Shown: one piece after another, positions 53,993 through 62,193 of the stretch | Numbering within the stretch: position 1 is the stretch's first letter | Layout: every line of letters begins with the position of its first letter | Assembly (NCBI RefSeq): GCF_025561445.1 | Contig: NZ_CP095096.1 | Coordinates: 413,822 to 477,821 of the forward strand | Direction: 5' to 3' | DNA from: Staphylococcus sp. IVB6181 | GTDB taxonomy: Bacteria; Bacillota; Bacilli; Staphylococcales; Staphylococcaceae | DNA: 64,000 nt | Made by a program: the position numbers and the translations under genes | The notes under the pieces: model-generated | What the model was told of the DNA's origin: nothing | The model's input: the letters and a program-made list of their open reading frames with translations, nothing else | Databases searched by the model: none

Positions 53993-55138
53993 ATGGTTAA
54001 AGTAAGAATGTTAATCCCATGTTTTAATGAGGAAGATGTTATCAATTACACATACAAAGAACTAAGAAAAGTATTAGACCAAGATTCTAAAGCGAAACAT
54101 TACGATTACGATCTGCTCTTTGTGGATGACGGCAGTAAAGATCGTACGATTGAAATGGTGAAAGATTATAGTAAGTATGATTCACATGTAAAATATATCG
54201 AATTCAGCCGAAACTTCGGCAAAGAAGCAGCAATGTATGCTGGTTTGGAACAAAGCCAAGATGTAGATGCGGTCATTATCTTAGACGGTGATTTGCAGCA
54301 CCCGCCTGAATTGATTCCGCAAATGATTGAAAAGTATTTAGAAAATGGTACAGACCAAGTTATCGCAAAACGCAACAGAGAAGGCGAAAAAGCGACGCGT
54401 AAATTGATGACGCATTGTTATTATAAATTGATTAACCGCTTTGTAGATGTACCGATTGAAGACGGTGTCGGAGATTTCCGCTTGCTTAGCCAGCGTGTTG
54501 TCAAAACATTGGCTGAATTAGATGAAACACAGCGTTTCTCTAAAGGATTATTCTCTTGGGTCGGTTATAAAACCGAAACAATTGAATATGAAAACCAAGA
54601 GCGTATTGCAGGGGATTCTAAGTGGTCCTTCTTTAAACTATTAGATTACGGCGTAGACGGTATTATTTCATTTAACAATAAGCCGCTGCGTACGATTATG
54701 TATTTCGGTATTGGTATCTTTGGTATCAGTATCATTTATCTATTAATCAACTTCTTGTTAATCCTATTTAACGGCATTAAAGCACCAGGTTACTTCACAA
54801 CTATTTTTGCGATTCTATTCTTAGGCAGTATTCAATTAATTTCACTCGGTGTTATGGGAGAATATATCGGACGTATTTATTATGAAGTGAAGAACCGTCC
54901 GAAATATCTTCAGCAAGATTCTAATCTAAATGAAGCATCAGAAGAAAAGAAACGCAGAGAACATTTCTATGCGGTCAACAGCAGAGATAAACGCCATCGC
55001 AATATTGAACCGCTGCATCACGCAATGGCTAAACCAGAAGAGCCGGTATCCTATAAAACGAATTTGCAAGAGCGTGAACAAAGAGAAGCAGATGAAAAGA
55101 CAGAACAAGCACATAGAATTAAACAAATGAATTTTTAA
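53993..55138 (+). CDS. Polyprenyl-phosphate glycosyltransferase, GtrB/CsbB-like
   Basis: 381 residues. Family-2 glycosyltransferase domain (residues ~5-230) with LIPCFNEEDVI, FVDDGSKD (donor-binding DxD region), ILDGDLQHPPELI and the acceptor segment VGDFRLLSQRV, followed by two membrane spans (~237-260, 270-295) and a charged tail of about 75 residues. GtrB-like enzymes put glucose or GlcNAc on undecaprenyl phosphate so that it can be flipped and used outside. The donor is unknown. ATG 53993 has a weak ACGGAG; a longer start at 53945 would add a non-conserved 16 residues. It has its own terminator. Confidence 0.88.
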   Translation: MVKVRMLIPCFNEEDVINYTYKELRKVLDQDSKAKHYDYDLLFVDDGSKDRTIEMVKDYSKYDSHVKYIEFSRNFGKEAAMYAGLEQSQDVDAVIILDGDLQHPPELIPQMIEKYLENGTDQVIAKRNREGEKATRKLMTHCYYKLINRFVDVPIEDGVGDFRLLSQRVVKTLAELDETQRFSKGLFSWVGYKTETIEYENQERIAGDSKWSFFKLLDYGVDGIISFNNKPLRTIMYFGIGIFGISIIYLLINFLLILFNGIKAPGYFTTIFAILFLGSIQLISLGVMGEYIGRIYYEVKNRPKYLQQDSNLNEASEEKKRREHFYAVNSRDKRHRNIEPLHHAMAKPEEPVSYKTNLQEREQREADEKTEQAHRIKQMNF

Positions 55139-55151
55139 AGATTTGATAAAC

Positions 55152-55196
55152 AAAGGAGAAGCAGCACAATGTATGTGTCGCTTCTCCTTTGTTTTT
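55152..55196 (+). terminator. Terminator of the GtrB-like gene
   Basis: AAAGGAGAAGC / GCTTCTCCTTT perfect 11-bp stem, then GTTTTT. Confidence 0.88.
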
Positions 55197-55452
55197 AGGC
55201 GGTTTCATCATGTGAACGGTCGGATTTATAACCTTGCGATACGATAAAGAATTCGCCCAATACGATCAAAATGATTGTTGAAGAAAGTGATGAGAGATGG
55301 GCAATATAAAAGCCAATCATCACAATTAAATAAATGACAGGAACGATAAATTTCCAATTGCCTCCGAGTTTGGATGCGACCAGCTTTTGTAAAATGACCG
55401 CAATGATAAGTGCCAAAATCGGAATAATCCAGTGCATAACACTATCTGACAT
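55195..55452 (-). CDS. Small membrane protein, tandem family member 3
   Basis: 85 residues, three membrane spans (~8-26, 34-50, 55-72) and a short charged tail. Contains NWKFIVPVI before the second span, shared in form with the two genes upstream (YKFVVPIL and FNLIVPVI). AAAGGAG precedes the ATG. Function unknown; part of a tandem triplet on the minus strand. Confidence 0.65.
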   Translation of the reverse strand: MSDSVMHWIIPILALIIAVILQKLVASKLGGNWKFIVPVIYLIVMIGFYIAHLSSLSSTIILIVLGEFFIVSQGYKSDRSHDETA

Positions 55453-55467
55453 AATTAAGATGCTCCT

Positions 55468-55764
55468 TTATTTAAGATCTGATTTCTCGTTATGTTCTTT
55501 CTTCTTAGCCAAAGCTTTATTTTGTTTATTACGTTTGAGTTGCTGTTCTAAACCAAAAAGCTGCAAGGCACCTATTACTGAGAAAATGATAAAAGTAGAA
55601 AACGTAATGATTTTTGTTAAAAGCAAGACCAGCATAATTATCAAGAAGAGTATGGGGACCACAAACTTATATTTTTTGTTAGTATGCTGGATAATATAAT
55701 TCTGTCAAAAGAATGCCGCTAGATACAATACAACAACACCTACAAGACTAAACGCAAGACGCAT
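55468..55764 (-). pseudogene. Small membrane protein, tandem family member 2, with in-frame TGA
   Basis: ATG 55762-55764 follows AAAGGAGGG. The frame runs MRLAFSLVGVVVLYLAAFF, meets TGA at 55705-55707 (codon 20), then continues in the same frame as QNYIIQHTNKKYKFVVPILFLI with further spans and a Lys-rich tail, 98 codons in all. The part after the stop carries the family motif, so TGA probably replaced a TGG (Trp). It may be a loss-of-function mutation, a sequencing error or a readthrough codon. A downstream GTG at 55660-55662 could start a shorter product but has no ribosome site. Confidence 0.6.
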
Positions 55765-55833
55765 GATGCTACCCTCCTTTACCGCTTTTACTATGATTAT
55801 CGTATCATAATTCACCAGACAGTCTGAAATGCA

Positions 55834-55865
55834 TAAAAAAACATACCCAATTTGATTGGATATGT
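55834..55865 (-). terminator. Terminator after small membrane protein 1
   Basis: Minus strand: ACATATCCAA / TTGGGTATGT (one G-T pair), 5-base loop, then seven T. It separates member 1 from members 2 and 3. Confidence 0.85.
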
Positions 55866-55874
55866 TGAAGAGAT

Positions 55875-56132
55875 TTAGCGCTGAAATCCTTTAAACCCTT
55901 TGACTGTACCGTCTGATAAGTTATATACAAAGAAAGCACTGACAATAATAAAGAGTATAAAGAATGGAATATTCAATACATTTGTGATAAACAGACCTGT
56001 CATTAATAAGACTGCAATGACTGGAACGATTAAGTTAAAGTCGCCTTTAATGCGTTTCATTAGTGTCGCTTCGGCACCGATAACAATCGCAAAAATGATA
56101 AGTGAAACAATCCAACTTAACACTGGAGACAT
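55875..56132 (-). CDS. Small membrane protein, tandem family member 1
   Basis: 85 residues with three membrane spans (~5-23, 34-51, 54-72) and the shared motif FNLIVPVI before the second span. AAAGGAGG precedes the ATG. Ends in a short basic tail. Own terminator. Function unknown. Confidence 0.65.
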   Translation of the reverse strand: MSPVLSWIVSLIIFAIVIGAEATLMKRIKGDFNLIVPVIAVLLMTGLFITNVLNIPFFILFIIVSAFFVYNLSDGTVKGFKGFQR

Positions 56133-56304
56133 GGATACATCCTCCTTTCATAATGTGCTTTAACACTTATATTCATTGTAAAGCCAGATTATAGGTTAAG
56201 CAAATCAATCAGATTTTAATACAATGCACATAAGCATTTCGTTTATGTACAAATCTATTATAATGAAGGTAAGAGATGCAAAGTAAAGAAATGAGGGGAT
56301 GCAA

Positions 56305-57039
56305 TTGGATAAAGTTGTAGCACAGTTAGCGCATGCACATAAAGCTTTTGGTAAACAAAAAGTACTTGAAGATATATCGATTGCTTTAAAGAAAGGTCAA
56401 ATTATGGGACTAATCGGTCCAAGCGGATCAGGTAAAACGACCGCAATTAAATGCTGGCTGGGTATGGAAGCTTTGGATAAAGGGGAAGCTGAAATCTATG
56501 ACCAGCCTATGCCGAATCGAAAGGTATTGAGCCATGTCGGTTATATGGGACAGACCCTTGCTCTTTATGAAAATTTAAGCGCAAAAGAGAATTTAGTGTT
56601 CTTTGGGAATCTGAAAGGTTTGTCAGGACAAAAGCTCAATGATGAAATCAAGCGTTATATGCAGTTGGTGGATTTAGAAGATAAATTGACGCAAATTGTC
56701 CATCAGTTTTCAGACGGTATGAAACGCAGACTCTCTTTAGCGGTCACATTATTAGGTCATCCGGATTTGTTGATTTTAGATGAACCGACTGTAGGGATTG
56801 ACCCGAGTCTGCGTCAAAAAATCTGGCATGAATTGCGCCAACTCGCAAAACAAGGTCAAACCATACTGATGACTACACATGTTATGGACGAAGCGGAACG
56901 ATGCGACCAAGTCGGATTGTTAGTGGATGGCGAAATCTTTGCCTTAGGCTCTCCAAAAGACTTGAAACAAAAATTCAATGCACAAAGTATCGAAGAAGTG
57001 TTCTTAAAAGCAGAGGAGGCGAAAGGGCATGAGATTTAA
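56305..57039 (+). CDS. ABC exporter ATP-binding protein (second system)
   Basis: 244 residues. Walker A GPSGSGKTTAIK, ABC signature FSDGMKRRLSLA, Walker B LLILDEPTVGIDP and TTHVMDEAERC. ABC-2 type export ATPase. The TTG at 56305 is six bases after GAGGGG, whereas ATG 56299 directly abuts it; the TTG is preferred. Its end overlaps the permease gene by 11 bases. Confidence 0.9.
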   Translation: MDKVVAQLAHAHKAFGKQKVLEDISIALKKGQIMGLIGPSGSGKTTAIKCWLGMEALDKGEAEIYDQPMPNRKVLSHVGYMGQTLALYENLSAKENLVFFGNLKGLSGQKLNDEIKRYMQLVDLEDKLTQIVHQFSDGMKRRLSLAVTLLGHPDLLILDEPTVGIDPSLRQKIWHELRQLAKQGQTILMTTHVMDEAERCDQVGLLVDGEIFALGSPKDLKQKFNAQSIEEVFLKAEEAKGHEI

Positions 57040-58144
57040 AGCGATATTAAAACGTGTTATTACAGACTTAATCCGTGATAAAAGAACATTGGCACTGATG
57101 TTTCTTGTCCCTTTAGTCATCCTTACGATTATGTTCTTCTTGTTTAACAGCGATAATGAAGAACAATTAGAAATCGGTTTTGCGAAAGACGTACCGCATT
57201 CGCTTGTTAATGCTTTGCCTGATGATAAAGCACATACACATACGTACCAAAAGACCAACAAGGTACAAGATGTAATCGAACAACATCATTTAGATGCTTA
57301 TGTGGAGAAGAAAGGTGACCAGCTAGTAGTTACTTATACCAACGAAAATCCAAGTAAAACGTCGGCTGTAAAACAATTACTCGCAAGTGCGCTTCAAAAA
57401 GAGAAAATGCAGACAGTCGAACATCAAATGAAATCTATCCAAACAAAAATGTCTCAAATGCCTGGAGACAAGCCTAAACAATCAACAGCACAATCTGAGA
57501 TGCCGTCATTAAAAGCACATTATTTATACGGTGATCAAGACAGCAGTTATTTTGATAAAATGTTCCCAATCTTAATGGGGTTCTTTGTATTCTTATTTGT
57601 CTTCTTGATTTCAGGTATTGCTTTATTAAGAGAGCGTACTTCAGGGACACTAGAACGTATCCTTGCGACATCTGTTAAGCGCAGCGAGATTGTCTTTGGT
57701 TATCTTGCAGGCTATGGTATCTTTGCGGTCGTACAAACATTGATTATTGTCTTATTCTCAATATACTTATTGAAAGTCGAGATGGCAGGCAATTTATTAT
57801 GGGTACTGTTGATTAACATACTTATCGCCTTCGCCGCATTATCTATGGGATTATTCATATCTACATTTGCAAATTCAGAATTTCAAATGCTGCAATTCAT
57901 TCCGATAATTGTAGTTCCGCAAGTTTTATTCTCGGGTATTATTCCGCTCGATAATGTGAACCGCTTTATCGCAAGTATCGGATATTTATTCCCATTACGT
58001 TATGCAGGAGATGCTTTGACTAAAATCATGATTAAAGCACAAGGTATCGGAGACTTCTGGTTTGATGTGGGAATGCTGCTGCTGTTTATTCTCGTCTTTA
58101 CTACACTGAACATTGTAGGATTAAAACGCTATAGAAAAGTATAA
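57029..58144 (+). CDS. ABC-2 type exporter permease
   Basis: 371 residues. One span at ~17-38, a large external domain (~40-175, rich in Lys/Gln), then five spans: the ABC-2 layout. RERTSGTLERILATSVKRSEIVFGY is the conserved coupling segment. Works with the overlapping ATPase; substrate unknown (drug, lipid or bacteriocin export are the family options). Confidence 0.9.
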   Translation: MRFKAILKRVITDLIRDKRTLALMFLVPLVILTIMFFLFNSDNEEQLEIGFAKDVPHSLVNALPDDKAHTHTYQKTNKVQDVIEQHHLDAYVEKKGDQLVVTYTNENPSKTSAVKQLLASALQKEKMQTVEHQMKSIQTKMSQMPGDKPKQSTAQSEMPSLKAHYLYGDQDSSYFDKMFPILMGFFVFLFVFLISGIALLRERTSGTLERILATSVKRSEIVFGYLAGYGIFAVVQTLIIVLFSIYLLKVEMAGNLLWVLLINILIAFAALSMGLFISTFANSEFQMLQFIPIIVVPQVLFSGIIPLDNVNRFIASIGYLFPLRYAGDALTKIMIKAQGIGDFWFDVGMLLLFILVFTTLNIVGLKRYRKV

Positions 58145-58153
58145 GGTAAATCA

Positions 58154-58187
58154 GGTCTGCTTCTTTGATGGGGGCAGACCATTTTTT
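58154..58187 (+). terminator. Terminator of the second ABC exporter
   Basis: GGTCTGC / GCAGACC stem with ATTTTTT tail. Confidence 0.85.
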
Positions 58188-58319
58188 CTATTATCCTCAT
58201 TAATTTGTGGTCACTCTAAATAAAAAAACAAAACAAGTGATTATAACTTAAATATGCACACAAAATATAAAGTAACTAGAAAGTTATTGTGTAAATATAT
58301 ACACTGGAGTGTGATTATA

Positions 58320-58348
58320 TTGACAACGCTTACTTGTTACTCTAATAT
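58320..58348 (+). promoter_or_regulatory. Promoter of the pentitol operon
   Basis: Consensus TTGACA (58320-58325), 17-base spacer, TAATAT (58343-58348). Confidence 0.8.
58321..58334 (+). promoter_or_regulatory. cre-like site 1
   Basis: TGACAACGCTTACT fits the CcpA element except at two positions; it overlaps the -35 and spacer. Confidence 0.5.
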
Positions 58349-58351
58349 TTA

Positions 58352-58365
58352 TGCAAACGCTAACA
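58352..58365 (+). promoter_or_regulatory. cre site 2
   Basis: TGCAAACGCTAACA agrees with TGNAANCGNTNNCA at all fixed positions, four bases downstream of the -10. Predicts strong glucose repression. Confidence 0.8.
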
Positions 58366-58413
58366 TATACATAGAGTTTGCCTTAAATTGATAATTAAGA
58401 GTAGGTGGATACA

Positions 58414-60024
58414 GTGAATACTATCAAACAACAAATTGAAGCAGGCAATATCAGTGTGGGGATTGAATTAGGTTCGACACGTATTAAAACAGTCGCAGTA
58501 AACGAAGCATGTGAAACAATAGCGACGGGATCGTTTGAATGGGAGAACGTGTTTAAAGATGGATTTTGGACCTATTCATTAAATGATGTATGGAATGGCC
58601 TGCAGATCAGCTACAGTGCCATGACAGATGCGATTAAAGCAGAATATGGTACAACGGTTAAACAAATTCAATCATTGGGTATCAGCGGTATGATGCATGG
58701 TTATCTTGCATTTGATGAAAAGGATGATTTACTCGTTCCGTTTCGTACTTGGAGAAATAATAATGCGCATGATGCCGCAAGACAATTAACAGAAGCTTTC
58801 GGTGTGAATATACCTGAACGATGGAGTATAGCGCAGCTTTATGATGCAGCACTTCAAGATGCACCGCATACAAGCAAAGTCCGTTACATGACTACTTTAT
58901 CAGGTTATGTACATTGGTATCTCACTGGAGAACGTGTATTAGGTGTGGGCGATGCTTCAGGTATGTTCCCAATTGATCCTAAGACACATGCTTTTCGTGA
59001 AGATTTATTAGACCATTTTAATGAGCTGTATCATGCACAAGGCTATACACAAGATGTGCGTGATGTGCTGCCTAAGGTTTTAACATCTGGCGAGGATGCA
59101 GGGTATCTGACAGAAATCGGCGCAAAACTTATTGATCCGAATCATGAGTTAGAATCGGGTTGTCCTATGTGTGCACCTGAAGGAGATGCGGCGACTGGAA
59201 TGGTCGCAACGAACAGTGTAGCACCAAGAACGGGTAATGTATCTGCCGGAACAAGCATCTTCTCTATGATTGTATTAGATCATCAGCTTAAACGTTTATA
59301 TCCTGAAGTAGATTTAGTCACAACACCAGCCGGTGATGAGGTCGCAATGATTCATGCTAATAACTGTACTTCTGATATCAATGCATGGATGAATCTCTTT
59401 GCGGAAGTATTAGATACCATGGGGACAAAATATACAAAAGAAGACCTGTTTACACGTATGTTTGAGAAAGCATTAGAAGGTGATGAGGCTTTAGGACACT
59501 TGCTTTCTTATGGTTATGTATCTGGTGAATTCATCACTGATGTCAAACAAGGTTATCCTATGTTCATCCGCAGTGTAGACAGTCAATTCAACTTAGCGAA
59601 TGTGATGAAAACACATATCTTCAGTGCGTTCAGTACGCTGAAAATCGGTATTGATTTATTAAAACAAAATGAAGCACTCGAAATAGACAGTATGATTGGA
59701 CATGGCGGTATCTTCAAGACAGAACGCGTTGCACAGAGCTTCTTAGCTGCAGCGTTAGAAAGTCCGGTCAGTGTTATGCAGACGGCAAGCGAGGGTGGTG
59801 CTTGGGGTATTGCTGTGCTTGCACGCTACCTAGTAGACGGAAACGATAAAAAGTTATCGGACTATCTTAACCAACAAGCATTCAAAGGCACAGATGACCT
59901 AGTCATCAACCCTAAACAAGAAGATATAGAAAGCTTTAAAAACTATGTTCAACGATTTGAAGCAGGTTTACCGCTTGAAAGAAATGCGGAGCAATATTTT
60001 GAAGATTTTAAGTCAGAAAAATAG
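58414..60024 (+). CDS. FGGY-family carbohydrate kinase, probably for a ketopentose
   Basis: 536 residues, FGGY kinase with two actin-like domains: N-terminal VGIELGSTRIKTVAVN and SLGISGMMHGYLAFDE with RTWRNN, and C-terminal GDAATGMVATN, GNVSAGTSIFSM, and HGGIFKTERVAQSFLAAAL. The ATP-dependent kinase would phosphorylate a pentulose (ribulose or xylulose) produced by the dehydrogenase downstream. The transporter between them is of the ribitol/arabitol type, which points to a pentitol pathway. Ribulokinase is one option, xylulokinase another. GTG 58414 is five bases after TAGGTGG; the GTG at 58405 lies within it. Confidence 0.82.
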   Translation: MNTIKQQIEAGNISVGIELGSTRIKTVAVNEACETIATGSFEWENVFKDGFWTYSLNDVWNGLQISYSAMTDAIKAEYGTTVKQIQSLGISGMMHGYLAFDEKDDLLVPFRTWRNNNAHDAARQLTEAFGVNIPERWSIAQLYDAALQDAPHTSKVRYMTTLSGYVHWYLTGERVLGVGDASGMFPIDPKTHAFREDLLDHFNELYHAQGYTQDVRDVLPKVLTSGEDAGYLTEIGAKLIDPNHELESGCPMCAPEGDAATGMVATNSVAPRTGNVSAGTSIFSMIVLDHQLKRLYPEVDLVTTPAGDEVAMIHANNCTSDINAWMNLFAEVLDTMGTKYTKEDLFTRMFEKALEGDEALGHLLSYGYVSGEFITDVKQGYPMFIRSVDSQFNLANVMKTHIFSAFSTLKIGIDLLKQNEALEIDSMIGHGGIFKTERVAQSFLAAALESPVSVMQTASEGGAWGIAVLARYLVDGNDKKLSDYLNQQAFKGTDDLVINPKQEDIESFKNYVQRFEAGLPLERNAEQYFEDFKSEK

Positions 60025-60039
60025 ATGAAGGTGAATAAA

Positions 60040-61293
60040 TTGAAAACTATAGAGAGAAATCAATCGAAACAGTTTTTAGGACTGCCCATGACTTTAATAT
60101 GGGGTTATGTGGCAGTCGCTGTATTCATGACCGGTGATGGTATTGAACAAGCATTCTTATCTAAGTACATACAACATATAGGCTTCAGTGCTAGCCAAGC
60201 TTCTACAGTACTCACAACGTACGGGCTGGTTGTAGCGATTGCATCATGGTTATCCGGTGTTTTAGCAGAAGTATTCAGTCCAAGACGATTGATGACTTTT
60301 GCATTTATAACATGGATAGTGTTCCATGTAGGATTTTTAGTTTTGGGCTTAGAGACACAAAACTATATGATGATGGTAATTATGTATAGTATCCGAGGAC
60401 TAGCTTATCCGATGTTTATCTACAGTTTTTTTGTATGGATTACATACTCTGCTCCACCGCAACGCCTTGCATCTGCAATGGGATGGTTTTGAGCTATGTA
60501 TTCAGTAGGTATTGGAGTATTAGGTTCTTACTTACCAAGCTTTACAATACCGTTTATTGGATTCATGGGAACACTGTGGAGTTCAATAATCTTTATTGCA
60601 ATAGGCGGTTTAATGGCATTTTTCTTAGTTAAAGATCAAAAAGGTAAAGTTAAAGAAAGTGATAAACTCAATGCTAAAGAGATGTTTGGTGAAATACTTC
60701 GAGGCGTGACAATATTACGCAACCCTCAAATTGCAATTGCATGTGTAGTTCGAATTATTAATCAGCTTTCTTTATTTGGTTTAGTTGCTTTCATGCCATC
60801 GGTATTTACTGATGACTTTGGATTCAGTACATCTCAATGGCTTCAAATTTGGGGCTTCATGTATATTGTGACAATTTTTACTAACCTATTTTGGGGGATT
60901 GTTGGTGATAAAATTGGTTGGGTTAAGCAAATAAGGTGGTTTGGCTGTATAGGTATGGCAGTTTCTACACTAGCATTTTACTATGTACCGTTGTGGTTCG
61001 GACCTAATTTTTGGATAACATGTATCGTTGCAATTGCATTTGGATTTGCTGTAGCAGCATTTGTACCGATGTCCGCAATATTCCCTACACTTGAGCCGAC
61101 ACATAAAGGTGCAGCTGTTTCAATTCACAATTTATCAGCAGGGTTAAGTAACTTCTTAGGACCTGCAATAGCAACAATAGTACTTATGTTTAGTAATGCT
61201 TTAACAACAATTTGGGTCTATGCGGCTATCTATTGTATAGGATTTGTTTTGACCTTCTTTATGAAAGTTAAGCAACCATCACTACAAAAATAA
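60040..61293 (+). pseudogene. Pentitol transporter (RbtT/DalT/CsbX type), interrupted by TGA
   Basis: 417 codons, twelve membrane spans. KQFLGLPMTLIWGYVAVAVFMTGDGIEQAFLSKYI (begins at ~residue 7) is the hallmark of the ribitol/arabitol transporters RbtT, DalT and CsbX. At codon 151 (60490-60492) the frame reads ...MGWF then TGA then AMYSVGIGVLG in the same frame; a Trp codon TGG is expected. As read the protein stops after four to five helices and the pathway would be uptake-deficient, unless UGA is read through. TTG 60040 follows AAGGTGA; the ATG at 60025 overlaps this site. Downstream dehydrogenase is intact. Confidence 0.85.
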
Positions 61294-61310
61294 ATAGAAA
61301 GGTGATTTAT

Positions 61311-62090
61311 ATGAATATTTTAGAACAGTTCAGATTAGATGATAAAGTAGCAATTGTAACTGGAGGAGCAATGGGATTAGGACAAGCAATGGCAACAGCA
61401 CTTGCACAAGCAGGTGCAAATATTGTGATTGCAGATATCCAAGAAGATGTTGCTGCAGCTACTGCAACAACTATTCGAGAAACTGAGGGTGTTAAGGCAA
61501 CATCATTAAAAGTAGACGTTACAAATCCTGATGATGTCCAAAAAATGGTGGATGATGTTGTAGATGAGTTTGGTAAAATTGATATTTTGATTAATAATGC
61601 TGGAATGACTATAAATGCTAAAGCCGAAGAAATGACTTATGAACAATGGAACAAAGTGATTAATTTAAATTTAAATGGAGTCTTTTTAGTTGCCCAAGCA
61701 GTTGGCCGTCAAATGATTGAACAAGGCTATGGCAATATTATTAATATTTCAAGTATGTCAGGTATTATTGCTAATAAACCCCAAGAACAATGTTCATACA
61801 ATGCTTCAAAAGCAGGCGTAATTATGTTGACTAAAAGTTTAGCGATGGAATGGTCAAAATATAATATTAAAGTAAATACGATTGCACCAGGATATATGAA
61901 AACAGAATTGACTAAACCATTTTTTGAACAAGGAGGAGCAATGATTGATGATTGGATGGGCTTCACTCCTATGGGACGACCTGGTTTACCTGAAGAACTA
62001 GGCGGCATAGTTGTTTACTTAGCCTCAGATGCATCATCATTTGCACAAGGTAGTGTTTTTACAATTGATGGAGGCTACACAGCACTTTAA
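61311..62090 (+). CDS. Short-chain dehydrogenase/reductase, likely pentitol dehydrogenase
   Basis: 259 residues, classical SDR: TGGAMGLGQAMATAL (NAD binding), NNAGM, catalytic Ser in NISSMSGI and YNASKAGV (YxxxK), and the C-terminal GGYTAL. Family members with this pattern oxidise sugar alcohols (D-arabitol 2-, ribitol 2- or related) or reduce keto-sugars. Adjacent to a pentulose kinase and polyol transporter, so it probably turns the alcohol into ribulose or xylulose. ATG 61311 has AAAGGTGA six bases before it. The sequence from 60500 on looks slightly more AT-rich than the kinase gene, which may reflect a separate origin. Confidence 0.86.
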   Translation: MNILEQFRLDDKVAIVTGGAMGLGQAMATALAQAGANIVIADIQEDVAAATATTIRETEGVKATSLKVDVTNPDDVQKMVDDVVDEFGKIDILINNAGMTINAKAEEMTYEQWNKVINLNLNGVFLVAQAVGRQMIEQGYGNIINISSMSGIIANKPQEQCSYNASKAGVIMLTKSLAMEWSKYNIKVNTIAPGYMKTELTKPFFEQGGAMIDDWMGFTPMGRPGLPEELGGIVVYLASDASSFAQGSVFTIDGGYTAL

Positions 62091-62107
62091 ATTAAAAGAA
62101 ATAAACG

Positions 62108-62153
62108 AAAACCCGACGAGAAACGGTGTTAAACTATTTCCCAGTCGGGTTTT
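62108..62153 (+). terminator. Terminator between the pentitol operon and the surface protein gene
   Basis: AAAACCCGAC / GTCGGGTTTT perfect 10-bp stem, works in both directions between converging genes. Confidence 0.85.
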
Positions 62154-62193
62154 GTTATAGGTGGGTTAAATTATGGAAAGAATAATGAATTGA

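Noticed and set aside
55468..55662. Shorter start (GTG 55662) as the true small membrane gene
   Set aside because: It lacks a ribosome site, while ATG 55764 has AAAGGAGGG and is in frame through the TGA.
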